Positions 11,970-22,960 of a stretch of 64,000 nt of DNA are shown in pieces. Origin of the DNA: Vespula vulgaris. Its lineage: Eukaryota; Arthropoda; Insecta; Hymenoptera; Vespidae. The stretch spans positions 2,742,001-2,806,000 of the forward strand of contig NC_066606.1 of assembly GCF_905475345.1 (NCBI RefSeq). The letters are read 5' to 3'. Position numbers and translations under genes: made by a program. Numbering within the stretch: the stretch's first letter is position 1; each line of letters starts with the position of its first letter. Below the pieces are notes generated by a model that searched no databases, was not told where the DNA came from, and saw only the letters and a program-made list of their open reading frames with translations.

Positions 11970-13150
11970 TTTTAATCATCGAAAGTCTGTGTTATCACAG
12001 TGTAATAATATCCTTAGACGAAATGTCATCGTTAAAATATTAGAGATATAATTAGAAAGGATTAATAGCTTTGCAGAACGTTTTTCGTTTCGTGATCGAT
12101 TATACTCCTATTAAAAAATTCATTTCCTTTACATTCACAAGATTTATAACCTTCATAGTTTTTTAAAACGATTCGTTGATTCTCTTGGCTCAGATCCAGT
12201 AAAAACTAGATGCGTCAACACGTTCTCGATATTGCATGAAAAATTCTAAAACCGTGTGTGTATATGTGTGTGTTATGTGAAGTCATACGAATTTATTTTG
12301 AAAATGCAATTAAAGACAAATAGATCAGAATTATATTAACGATGAGCACGACAGATACACGGTTAAAATGTATAACGTGATATAATGTCGATTTATTCTT
12401 TGGATGACTAATTAATTAATTACGAGATATTTTCTAATTGATTGAATCAGCGAACGAAATAACCGACGGATATTTAAAGAATCATTTATATATTTTACCA
12501 CGGTTTCGTGTGTCTATTTTTAATAAGAGATCGGCTACAAATTTTCGACTCCGAACTTTTCTATACCATATATCTTTTACTTTTTATTCCTTGAAAGGAG
12601 AAAAAAGAAACAAGAAATGAAAAAGAAAAAGGAAAGAATACATTTTTAGAAAATCAGAATAATTAAAAAAAAAAAGAAAGAAAGAAAAGAAAACGATCTT
12701 TTCACCAAATCCATTTATAATTTAAATACTCTACGATTTTAATAAATATTAATCTGATCGTCTAATTGATTCGTTATAATTATTCAAACATTAACGAACC
12801 TTTTCGTCCTTTGTTCCTTTCCTCGTTTATTCAAACGAAAGTGTGAATCCTCGAATATCCATAAAAAAAAAAAAAAAAAAAAAAAATAGATAAATAAATA
12901 AAAGAAAGGAAAAGAAAAAGAGAAAGAAAGAGAAAAGAATTCTCGTCGGAAAGGATGATTGAAAATTCGTTTTATAATTTACATTCCATATATTTTCAAA
13001 ATGATACTTCTCTCTACCGTTCTCGAAATAATACTAAACGCGTATCGAGAAAAAGAAATCTATTTTCTACGATATAACTTATGTAACACGAATGCTTCTA
13101 ACTCGATACACAGAACACGTAAAAAGGTTTCTTTGAATTATTCAGTTTGG

Positions 13151-13151
<1 letters not shown>

Positions 13152-13190
<39 letters not shown>
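13152..13190. repeat. (GA)n microsatellite
   Basis: About 38 bases of GA, continuing as impure GA/GAAA to about 13212. Confidence 0.95.
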
Positions 13191-13194
<4 letters not shown>

Positions 13195-13331
13195 AAGAGA
13201 GAAAGAGAGAGACGAATTGGCTCGAAATCGCAGGACTATGCAGGGCACGTTATAATAAATGTGCCTTTGCGACTAGGTCACTCGATTGCAGTGGAAAAAC
13301 CTTGACACGCTTTAGTTCCGTTCATGGCTAC

Positions 13332-13425
13332 TCTCATCCTCCTTATCCTCCTCATCCTCCTCATCCTCCTCATCCTCCTCAACCTCCTCATCCTCCTCAC
13401 CATCCTCAACCTCCTCGTCCTCGTG
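13332..13425. repeat. Nine-base minisatellite (CTCCTCATC)n
   Basis: About ten copies of a 9-bp unit, CTCCTCATC, increasingly variant to the right (AACCTC, ACCATC, GTCCTC). Both strands read open: the plus frame gives Leu/Ile repeats and the minus frame Arg/Met repeats. The third reading on the minus strand would be acidic. Unique, complex DNA flanks it on both sides (13220-13320 and 13430-13600), unlike most repeats here. A coding origin is possible but unsupported by splice sites. Confidence 0.8.
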
Positions 13426-14495
13426 TTCGTCCTTCTCTCGAGTATTTTGGAAGGATACCAGGGCGAGTTTAAGTGGGGTGACATAGGTGGGAGGTTGCTT
13501 TATAAGGATCGATAGTTCCCTATCAGCTTTCTCTGCATTTTAAATTGACCATTAGGTTTGCTAACGATGAAGTATCGACCGATAGTAATGAAATGGATGG
13601 GAGGTAGCCGAAAAAAAAGAGAAAAAATAGAAAAAAAGAAAATAGAGAAAAGAAGAAGGGGGGAAAAATTGTAGTGGAAAAGAGATCGATGGATTACGTG
13701 TATGTATAAACGAGAGAGAGGGAGAGAGAGAGATCATTTTTGTTTGTTTGTTTTATCCGTTTTTTTTTATTTTCTTGTTTTTTTCTTTTTTTTACTTTCG
13801 ATGGAAACGACGTGAAAAAGAAAAAAAAATAGAAAAATAATGTATGCTTCTTTTCGATAAAATTCAAATCTCTTTTATTAACGTGAGATCGTTCGAACGG
13901 GTATATTAAAATAGTGTCTTATGTAAAGTAATATTAGGTATAAAAAAAAAAGAAGAAGAAGAAAGAAGGAAGAAATAGAATTGGATAAAAAGAAAATTTG
14001 TACGGCCATCTTGTCGGACGTTTCAATGGCGTAACGAACGTGCAACGAGTAGTAGCTTCTTCTTTTCTTTTTCTAATCTCTTTCTTTCGTCCTTTTCCTT
14101 TTCCTTTTCCTTTTTCTTTTTCTTTTTCTTGTTCTCAAGAGGATAACAAACTTTTTGCCAGACGCGAGGAGAGAAGAAGCAAAGAAAATTAGAAATTAGA
14201 TAATTGGGAAGATACATAGAGAAAATTAATGAACGTTCAACGCGATACATATAAAACGATGAAAAAAACTTAACGAACAGGACTGTCTATTCGACAGATT
14301 AATAATTAAGAAAGAAGACTAAACAAACAAACAAACAAATAAGTAAGTAAATAAGTAAATAAATAAATAAAAGAAAATATAATAAGAGACGTATGGTTAA
14401 TCATTTACAATTTTCATCGTTTTCACGTAAAGTACATTTTTGAAGAAACTGGACGAGAACCATCCTTTTATTCCATATGGATAAAAATGATGAAA

Positions 14496-14527
<32 letters not shown>

Positions 14528-15738
14528 AATAAAGAAATACAGAAATAGAGAATCAAATATGGTCCGAGATTCACGCGAGATCGTTTGTCTTTCGTGATCG
14601 TTGAAGACCAGATCGGAGTGCAATATGTCGTAGAGAGTAAGGTTTCGTTTTGTAAGGACGTTCCTATCTTTTCGAACGGAGAAAGCTTTTCAAGAGTGAC
14701 GCAGGGAAAAGGTTCGAGAAAATAGATAGGACGAGAAAACGAATGCTGTTGCTTCTGTTACCGTTGCCATTGCTGTTACTATTGCTATATTCCCTTTAAC
14801 CGATGGACTCTGCAGTATCCTATGAATCATGGACTACTCGTCTTAGAGGATTTCGAAACGATACCAATATATATGAAGACGAGTTATTTTCGGATAACCA
14901 TCACATAGTCCATCTTTTTCTTTTTTCATCATCATCATTATCATAATCATCATCATCATTATTATCATGGTCATCGTCGTCGTGATCAAAAAATGGAAAT
15001 ACTTGGTATCGTCGAACATCTTTCATCTTCGTTGTTTCCATTTCGTTCGGTCGGATATATCTTTTTGTGTGTATGTTTTTTTTTTTTATTCTTACCTGAA
15101 ACATAAAAAGAGAAATGTCACGTTAATTTTCTATGTATTTACTCGTTCGTTGTTTCTTTTTTTTTTTTCTTTTTCTTTTCTAAAATGATCGCGTTAATAA
15201 TTGTCTATTTTAGATACGTATATATTGTATGTATGTATGTATGTATGTTAGATATTTCACAATGGAGATATTTTTGTAAAGATTTATTGCGAATGAATTG
15301 AACGATAATAAATTATCCGACGTATTATCGTTGATATCTCTGATTTTCTAAGTTTCTTTTATTTTTTTCTTCTCTTCTCTTTTTCAAGAATTTATTTTAG
15401 TTGCTACAAACACGTTAATTGTCAAAGATCCAAAATAATATATTAGTAAGACGTAAAAAGGAATTAATTTTGAATGAATGATCAATTGAATTTTAATTAT
15501 AACAAAATTGATAAAGAATTTTTAACCCTTACACTCTTATATATTTCTGCAAAATATTTATTATATTCGTATTAAACAAAAATAAGATATATATTCTAGT
15601 TTCTAAATCAATCTTTAAAAGATATTGGCGTTAAATTAATTTCCAAATATTCCAAATAATTAAAAAAAAAAGAAAAAAAAGAAAAAAGTAAAAAAGAAAT
15701 AAAAAAAAAATAGAAAATAAAAATCTTTGTCATCACGA

Positions 15739-15798
15739 ACATACATACATACATATATACATACATACATACATACATACATACAAACATACAAACAT
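15739..15798. repeat. (CATA)n microsatellite
   Basis: About 60 bases of CATA with TATA and CAAA variants, following an A-rich stretch. Read on the minus strand it gives Met-Tyr-Val-Cys repeats. Confidence 0.9.
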
Positions 15799-15899
15799 AT
15801 ATATATCTTTGAAAAGACTTCGAATCCAGTTAATAAAAATGTCAATGTCGGTAAAAGTTAACCGGTAATCCACGTGAAAAGTCATTCGAAATTGGATCT

Positions 15900-16720
15900 C
15901 GCAGAACGATAGAATGGATATATACCGATCGGCCCTGACAAGTTAAGGAGGCTAACGTGGTTCTTGCACGCGACCGGAATACGTAGCTGGATAGTTTAAG
16001 GGAAGAAGTCTTAGTGGGTCACGTCGATATCCAAACTCGAAAAGCAGAACGGCGCCGACTCTGCAGCAACCAACGAACGAACCAACCGACCTACCAACCA
16101 ACCAACCAACCAACCAACCAACCAACCAACCAACCGACCGACCAACCGACCAAAACCAACCGACAAAATAGGGTTGCCAGGAAGGAAAGCTAATCGTGAA
16201 ATGTTCGAAGCTTTCGCAAGGAATTCTACAAATTCTAGGAAAGGACAAAGACAGAAATAGAGAAATAGAGAGAGAAAAGGGGTGAGAAATGTTGTAAGGG
16301 TTGAAATACAAAGTAGGTCGCAAACACCTGCAACCACACCTGTTCGTTACACGCCATCTTTCGAGGTCAACACGTGAAATAGAAAATAGAAGCTAGAAAG
16401 GTAGGTAGGTAGGTAGTCTAATGATGATAGGAAAAGGGGAGTAAGGTGTGGAGGAAGATATTAAGGGTTGAATAGTGGGGGTTAAGAAGCTACGGCTGGG
16501 GAATTGCAGTAGGTTGCCCAGACTAGGAACCTTTAAGGATTCGGGACGATTTCGTGCCACGGGGGTGGTTTCGAAGCGGTGGGTGGTAGTGGTACGGTGC
16601 AACGATGACGCAACCGACCCCGTGAACTCGACCAGTGCCACTCTGCAAATCGATATCCACCGACCTTGAGCTATTTTAAGCGAGCTCGGAACGAACACGG
16701 AACACGCTTATTCTCTTCTA
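15900..16720. other. GC-richer, CpG-bearing island
   Basis: The least AT-rich stretch of the window: 15900-16065, 16150-16400 and 16480-16700 are complex with many CG and GG/CC words, interrupted by the CCAA repeat. Both strands stay open across 16475-16669, a by-product of high GC. Potential splice-like words exist (for example TTTGCAG near 16640 on the minus strand), but no acceptor-frame-donor set is convincing. Candidate promoter, enhancer or non-coding exon region. Confidence 0.35.
16070..16157. repeat. (CCAA)n microsatellite
   Basis: Tetranucleotide CCAA repeat with GACC variants at the edges. On the minus strand it produces Gly-Trp-Leu-Val runs in spurious frames. Confidence 0.93.
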
Positions 16721-17538
16721 TTCGGACCTTTAAATTTATTCGTTTCTCTATTTTTCTTTCTTTTGCTCTCTTGTTAATTTTGGATTATTTCAATTAGAAT
16801 ATTATACGAAGAAACGTCTACGATTCCGTCTTTTAATTCTTTGTTCTTATTTTTTTTTTTACTTTTTCTTTATTATTATCGTTAATTAAATTTTGTATAT
16901 CGATTTTAAGTATCGATGATTTTTTTATAGGTATTATTATAAATATATATGTAGTTAATTATGTAGTTAATAATTATGATATTACAAATTATAATATTAC
17001 AATGTTAGAAATATGTGTGTGTATATATATATATATATAATTATGTATTAAATATATTAAATATAATATATAATATATAATATTAAATATAATTATATTT
17101 AAATGACATAATTATATGTTAAATATATAATTATTCAATTATATATATATATATTACATATATATAGATAATTAATTAACGATATTGGATAATTTATACC
17201 GTATAAAAAATATCACATCAATCATTAATTAAGCTTCATCTGAACTATTCAAACCATTAAAAAAAATGTTAATTATATTCTCTCTTTCTCTTCATTATTC
17301 TATTCATTAATTATTCTCTCTCTCTCTCTCTTTTCTTTCTCTCTCTCTCTCTCTATCTTTCTTTCTTTTTCGATATTTAATTAATCATACATACCGCAAA
17401 AAATTTCATTTTGATTTTATTAACATTATTAAGAATTACTTTTATATATCGATAAGAGTACATATATAAAACATTGTTTTTCTTCTTTCTTTGGTCTTAA
17501 CGTCCATGGTGTTAACGTTATCTACTCTCGTTGGTGTC

Positions 17539-17556
17539 TCGCGTGACATCACGCGA
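17539..17556. repeat. Perfect palindrome TCGCGTGACATCACGCGA
   Basis: Eight-base arms TCGCGTGA/TCACGCGA with a 2-base centre, in a CpG-containing patch of complex DNA. A symmetric site of this kind suits a dimeric DNA-binding protein. The central TGACATCA resembles bZIP-type sites, which is an inference only. Confidence 0.6.
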
Positions 17557-17946
17557 TTTCTCATTTCGTTGGTTTACGCACACGAGTGTAATCAAACGAA
17601 ATTGTCGGCAGTGTCCGTCGTTTTGTGATATTCGTACCGCACGTTATTAAAATCGTTGCGTTTTATTTCTTCTTTTTCTTTTTTTTGTTCTTTTATACAG
17701 AGACGGAGAGGGAGAAATTTTTTTGAGGGGAAAGTGGGGAAATTGTTTTTTCTTTATTATTATTATTATTATTATTTTTTTCTCTCTCTTTTTTAATCCA
17801 CCTCTGTAAAAACGATCTCATTTCTCTCGTTCCTTTTTTTTTTAAATTTGTTACATTTTTTTTCTTGTCTCTCTCTCTCTCTCTCTTTCTTTTTTTTTTA
17901 CAATCGAGATATATGCATCCTTTTAAATCGTTTCGATATGCAACGA

Positions 17947-17986
17947 TTTTATTTTATTTTATTTTATTTTATTTTATTTTATTTTG
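17947..17986. repeat. (ATTTT)8 pentanucleotide repeat
   Basis: Clean five-base repeat of about 40 bases, ending in one GTTTT variant. Confidence 0.95.
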
Positions 17987-18257
17987 TTTTATTTTTCCTT
18001 TTTTTTTTCGAAAACTTCATCCGGTACTTTATGAAAACTCATAAAGTATTTGATCTTTATCGTTTATTTGTCTAGACCAAATAAATAAAAACTTAATTTC
18101 GAGTATGAGCTCGAAATAAATATAGCAAATATCAGAAGGACTTTAATGAAAAACAAATCTTTAGAGACTAAATCGTTCTTTCCTCAAAAATCCTATATTA
18201 TTAGATATTCAGAAAATTTATTGAAATATTTTCGAAAAATATATATATATATTGCGT

Positions 18258-18530
18258 TGGTATGTAATAGATAACGGCAGTAAAATTTTCAATAACAAAA
18301 AATACTAGTCGGTTAGAAGAGTTCACGTAGATGGAAAGTAGTAAAAAATTTACAAAAAAACACAATACTGAGACGAGATTGTACATCATATTTATTCGTA
18401 ATAGATATGAGATATTAAAAATTTTCAATATAAAAAAAAACAAACAAACAAACAAACGATAGACTGTAAAGCATTACTTATTTATATACTATGAGATACT
18501 CAACATTTTCATCATAAAGAAAAAAAAAAA
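18258..18530. repeat. Three-copy degenerate direct repeat
   Basis: Related segments at about 18258-18303, 18390-18440 and 18478-18530 share a TATtcGTAATAGAtA-like start, then AAATTTTCAATA (or ACATTTTCATCA), then an A-run. Spacing is about 130 and 90 bases. Similarity is modest and the sequence AT-rich, so confidence is limited. Confidence 0.45.
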
Positions 18531-18999
18531 AACCGTATGTTATTTATTTAAATATAGAACACCATAAACCTTTATTCTTTTCTTTTTCAAAAGAAAATCT
18601 CTATTTTTTTTTAGAATACGAAACCCTACCAGTTTTCTTTTTTCTATATATATATATAAACAAAACTACAACTGTCTCATTGATTCCAATATATAATATG
18701 AAAAATTTCGTCATTAGTCGAACAATACTAACGAAATAAACGATACCAGAGAAATCAAAAACGAAAGAAATTTCGTTGTTGTCCCCTAAACAATATTATA
18801 CGTCGGATGATCATCGATTAGAGTTGATTCGATCAGAAACCAAAAAAATAATCGTTCGTGTTATTCGAACGGATATGTGTAGAAGAAAAGTGGGAGAAGA
18901 AGCACTCTAACTCCGTCAGTTTTTTTTTTCTTCGTTTTTTTTTTTCTTTTTCTTTTTTTGTAACTCGATCTAACGACATTAATGCGAGATACACAACAT

Positions 19000-20159
19000 A
19001 CTGTAGTTTGATGATAGACGAAGGCCAAGTCGACCGCAATATTTCGTCGTTCCGGTGTCATATGGTGTGGCGCCCAGGGGTATTGCATTTCTCGTCCAGG
19101 GTTAGTGGCGTATTAAAGGGGATACGATATTAAGAAATAATCTTTCCTATCGCATTTCACGTCTACTATATACAATACATACGCATGTACGCATGTATAC
19201 ACGTATACACGTATGCACGTATGCACGTATGCACGTATGCACGTACACATACGAGTAACAAAAATTACATATATATATATATACACATACATACATTCAT
19301 ATATATACGTAGGATATATATATACATTTGTATATATACGTACGTACAGACATACATTTATACATATATACATACATACATTTTAATATCGAACGAAAGA
19401 GTTACGAATTATTTTCTTTTAATTTTATACACGATGCATTTCGTTTAATTTTTAATATACGACACGGAATCGCGTTTCTCCTATCTACGTCGTCTATCTT
19501 TTTTTCTTTAGATTAAAAAAAAAAAAAGAGAGAGAGATGGGATACAATATATTTGTTTGTTATTCTTTTTGATTTGTTTTTCTTTTTTTTCTTTTTTTGA
19601 AGATGCGACAGTATAAAAATTATAGGATATAATATGTAATATAATTTCATTCTACTCGATGATAATTATTGTATCTTTACGTGTTTGTATTTTAATGAAA
19701 TATAAGGTGTCCGTTATAAAACATACCACGTCGCAGTTTTTATCTATAAAAAGTTATGCAAGTAACTCGATGATTGCGATATCGATTCGACACTCGTTGT
19801 GTTAATAGATCTTGCGCGTATCTACTTCATAATAGTATCAACAAAAAAATATATATATATCTCGCTTAATAAAAGGAAAAAAAAAACAAGTAATATAAAA
19901 AAAGTAAAAACAAGTTAATGATGATGACGACGATGCAAGGTCAAAAAAGAGTAATTTAGTTTAATCGCATGACGCATACATACATTCATACATCATACAT
20001 ATATATATATATACATATATAAATAAATAGATAAATATATAGATAGATAGATATATAGATAGATATATATAGATAGATAATATTTCATTCGAATTATAAG
20101 AGGAAAAATAATAAAATACGTGAGTTTGTTAATTGACGTTAATAAATTTGAACGAGACG
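19000..20159. other. Non-coding DNA around the alternating tract
   Basis: No gene seen. A complex patch at 19010-19130 includes GGTGTGGCGCCCAGGGG. After the alternating tract come TA and TACA-rich sequences (19265-19385), A/T-rich DNA (19500-19700), and a GATA/TATA/ATAC patch at about 19980-20080. The tyrosine-rich frames across 19113-19448 are repeat read-through. Confidence 0.55.
19175..19253. repeat. 79-bp alternating purine-pyrimidine tract with (TATGCACG)n
   Basis: Every base from 19175 to 19253 alternates purine and pyrimidine. The centre is an 8-base tandem repeat, TATGCACG, in about four copies. Left of it are TACGCATG and TATACACG variants. Such tracts containing CG, CA/TG and TA steps are the classic substrate for Z-DNA under negative supercoiling; that is known chemistry, and its relevance here is inferred. 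Confidence 0.85.
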
Positions 20160-20560
20160 AAGTAAATTGTCAAGGGGGGTGGTGGGTGGTGAAGAAGAAA
20201 GGGAGATAAAGGGGGGGAAAGAAGGGTAGACGGGTGGATCGTGGAAAAGCATGAGCTAAAACAACAACGCAAAGTTAACGCATGCGGTATGGGACCGAGC
20301 ATGAATCACATCTTTCGCTTGTACACATTTTCGAATCTAGCCGCGTGATTAAGCGATGAATCATTCGCGCGAGCACTCACCCACCACACGACGCCATGTA
20401 CACGACGCCATTGTCATCGCGTTCGTTATCCTCTTTAACAGAACGGATCGGTGGCCTCGTAAAATCGAAATGCTATTAAAGAATTATCTTTTGATAGAAG
20501 CTTTGCTATAGTTCTATTGTCATTCGTGTAACAACAACAGCTCACTCGAGATAAATTACG
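20160..20560. other. Mixed-composition island, candidate regulatory element
   Basis: After a G-rich purine stretch (20170-20235) there are about 320 bases of complex sequence with many CG words, for example GCCGCGTGATTAAGCG and a near-repeat of ACACGACGCCAT (about 20386-20413). No open frame is convincing. It contrasts sharply with AT-rich DNA on the right. Candidate conserved non-coding element or non-coding exon. Confidence 0.35.
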
Positions 20561-21147
20561 TCTTTATTTGCATCATTATTAAACGAATTTATTAATAACG
20601 ATCAAAATGAAAAATGACTGATTAGTTTAAATATATTGTTTCGAACGAAACAACAGAGGAAGAGTGAGAGAGACAGAGAGAGTGGTATATTTTATATTTC
20701 AATAATTATTTACTTCAATAATAACTATGTATTTAAATAATATGTTAACCGACGACATCAATAATAATAACGATGATAATAGACTGCAATGATACTACTC
20801 TAAAATCGGAACGTAATATTCAGATAACATACTCTTAATAATACGAAAATCCGTATCGTTAGAGAACGGAATATTATTATTTGATGAATATTAAAAAGTA
20901 ATACGTATTATACGTATAAAACTTTTGACATTTCGTTTTAGAAAAGAAGACGAACGAAAAAATAGTAATAAAGAGAAGAATTATGAAAACAAAACAAAAA
21001 GGTATCAGCGATTCATAATTGAATTGAAATAATCGTGAGATTATAAATTAAAATTAACGCGGAATGAACGAGATAAATAAATAAGAGAAACACAAAAAAA
21101 AAAGAAATTTTTTTGTAGCTTTTATATGATATAACAATTCGATTTAA

Positions 21148-21194
<47 letters not shown>
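21148..21194. repeat. (TAA)15 microsatellite
   Basis: Clean trinucleotide run of about 46 bases in AT-rich DNA. Confidence 0.95.
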
Positions 21195-21195
<1 letters not shown>

Positions 21196-22180
21196 GATAA
21201 TAAAAATAATTTTAATTTCTCAAGATTAGTCTCCATCGCGTCATCGCAAAAATATCATTTCAATCGAATCAAAAATCGATTTTCTACAAGTATCGTATAC
21301 AATATTATATCGCCCACCCTTTTGACCTTCGAAGCCACGTAGAATGCCATTTATTATAAGAGAGAGTTATCCCTAGCATGAAAACAACATATTCCACCCC
21401 GATCAATCGAGTTCCGTTCGATTTGACTCGAATGTTACTCGTATCCCTACACACACATAAAGAAAAAAGAAAAAAGAAAAGAAAGAAAAAGAGGGGGGAA
21501 AAAGGAGAAAAAACAAAGGTGAGGGAGGAGTGGGTGGAAATAAGGCGTTGTTTTCGAGGACGAAGAAAATGGAAATTTAAAGAGAGAAAAAAAGAGAAGA
21601 GAAGAGAACAGATGAAGAGAGAACAGAGAAGAGAGAAGAGAGAAGAGACCGGATCCGGGAGTGTCTGAATAGGAAAGATAGCGGCTAGAGGGATGAAAAG
21701 CCCTATAAGCTCTCCAAATGCCCGTTGTGTGTCTCCTCGTGAGAGTAGCAAGCAAGCAAGCAAGCAAGCGAGAGAGAGAGAGAGAGAGAGAGTGATAGGA
21801 AGATTGGAAGAGAGGGAGAGAGAGAGGAGAGAGAGAGGAGAGAGGAGAGAGGAGAGAGGACAAGCACGAACGTGTTATTGGTGAGGGCATTAGTGTATCG
21901 AGCGATGCCAGCGAGTGTCTAATGCGAACCTTAACGCATCCCTCCCTCCCTCCCAACCACCCACCCATCCACCCTATCCACCCTCTCATCCTCTCTACTT
22001 CCTTCAACCTTCCTCCCTTACATCCAACCATCCAACCAACCAACCAACCACCCACTCACCCACTTCTCCTTCTCTTCCTCCTCCTCCTCCTTCTCCTATC
22101 ACACCGTGCTCCAGAAAGCACGATCGAGGATGAAGGAAGGTATTTTCGGGAACGAGCTCGTAAGACAAATTGGTTTACTC

Positions 22181-22196
22181 CTCGCGTAAACGCGAG
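22181..22196. repeat. Perfect palindrome CTCGCGTAAACGCGAG
   Basis: Seven-base arms CTCGCGT/ACGCGAG separated by AA, in complex DNA next to the start of a degenerate tandem array. Possible dimer-binding site, or chance. Confidence 0.55.
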
Positions 22197-22250
22197 TTAT
22201 AGAGAAAGGGGGTGGGAAGAGGTAGGGAGATAGAGAGGCAGTCGATAGAG

Positions 22251-22960
22251 GGAGGACAAGCAAGACAGGACGAGACTTCCAGCGACATTTTGGACAAGTA
22301 TACTCTTCTTGTTCTATGTTCTATGTTTTATAGAGGATTATGTTTCGATTCAATAGTTGTATTGTTTCTTTTTCTATTTTAGTTTAGTTTATTCTAGTTT
22401 TTGTTTCGTGTTGTTTCTTTCTTTCTTTTTTTTTTCTTGATTATTCTTATCTTTCTTGTTTTTATTACTCTTTTAATTGATCTTATGTAATTCGAAATAA
22501 TATTAAGAGAGAGAGAGAGAGAGGGAGAGAGAGGGAGGACAATGACGGAGATTTTTAGAGTTACTTTTTGCGTCCTATTATCGGTTCGATAATTTCATTC
22601 CTTTTATATTTCGTTTGATTTTATTTTAGTTTTGTTTTGTTTTGCTTTGTTTCTTTTTTTATTGACCTCTTAATTTATCGAACGTAACTTGAAATAAGCT
22701 TGAGAAAGAGAGAAAAAGAGAGAGGGAGAGAGGGAAAGAAAAGAAGAGGACAACGACAACGACGAAGATTTAGAGCGAGACATTTTAGAGTATATACTTC
22801 TTGTTGTTGTATCATCCTATGGACGACGATATATCGTTCCGATAATTTTCTTCGGTTTTATTTTTATTTCTTATCATTCTTTTTTTTTTATTGTTTACCA
22901 CCCTCGTAATTGATCTAACGTAAGTTGAAATAATCTTTTATTTCTTTAGACGACGAAGAT
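22251..22960. repeat. Three-copy degenerate tandem repeat, period about 200-280 bp
   Basis: Each copy begins GAGGACAA (about 22252, 22535, 22746), passes through a T-rich stretch, and ends with a related tail: AATTGATCTTATGTAATTCGAAATAAT, AATTTATCGAACGTAACTTGAAATAAG and AATTGATCTAACGTAAGTTGAAATAAT (about 22475, 22671, 22912). The first two tails run straight into GA-rich microsatellites, the third into a T-rich stretch. Confidence 0.75.

Larger units (their letters stand above)
10994..13219. other. Non-coding DNA, simple repeats and small complex patches
   Basis: No gene seen. A complex patch at 11000-11215 contains GATGCATCTTGCATC and an (ACG)9 run at about 11074-11102. It is followed by (ATTT)12 at 11410-11458, (GAAA)n near 11668-11687, AT-rich complex DNA at 11760-12600, poly-A at 12863-12886, and (GA)n at 13152-13190. 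The Arg-rich frame on the minus strand at 10994-11197 is mainly the ACG repeat. Confidence 0.55.
13220..15899. other. Mixed and AT-rich non-coding DNA
   Basis: No gene seen. Complex patches: 13220-13330, which includes a weak hairpin GGCAC…GTGCC at 13239-13265; 13430-13600; and 14560-14880, an extended CpG-containing stretch. Simple repeats: A/G-rich 13610-13680; (CTTTTC)n-like 14070-14135; AAAC/AAAT 14320-14370; (GAAA)n 14493-14530; CAT/ATT 14926-14968; (TATG)n 15229-15249; (CATA)n 15739-15798. Confidence 0.5.
16721..18999. other. AT-rich non-coding DNA
   Basis: No gene seen. TA-rich at 16930-17170; (TC)n at about 17317-17355; a complex CpG-bearing patch at 17490-17660 containing a palindrome; ATT at about 17756-17776; (TC)n at about 17870-17886; (ATTTT)8 at about 17947-17986; a degenerate repeat trio at 18258-18530; (AAAC)n at about 18438-18457. 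The remainder is ordinary AT-rich sequence. Confidence 0.55.
20561..22248. other. AT-rich then purine/pyrimidine-skewed non-coding DNA
   Basis: No gene seen. AT-rich 20561-21300. Complex 21305-21440. A/G-only 21460-21655. (CAAG)n at about 21748-21769, then GA-rich to about 21860. C-rich CCCT/CCAC/CCAA repeats 21940-22055. Pyrimidine-rich 22065-22100. Complex 22100-22200, with the palindrome CTCGCGTAAACGCGAG at 22181-22196. The 152-, 202- and 103-codon frames here are dominated by Ser/Leu/Phe or Pro runs from these skewed tracts. Confidence 0.55.

Noticed and set aside
16393..16698. Opposed frames in the GC-richer island, considered as an exon on the minus strand
   Set aside because: Higher GC removes stops on both strands; no coherent acceptor-frame-donor set could be built.
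5800..17150. Shared ATAATTATTCAATTATATAT near 5806 and 17130
   Set aside because: Low-complexity AT-only sequence; similarity without other shared words is not evidence of a repeat family.
21447..22055. 202-codon minus-strand open frame, the longest in the window
   Set aside because: It is mostly Ser/Leu/Phe and Gly/Trp runs from GA- and CCAC/CCAA-type repeats; no domain, no splice context.
21940..22055. C-rich CCCT/CCAC/CCAA stretch considered as an i-motif or coding Pro-rich region
   Set aside because: Mixed simple repeats with no regular C-tract spacing and no gene context.
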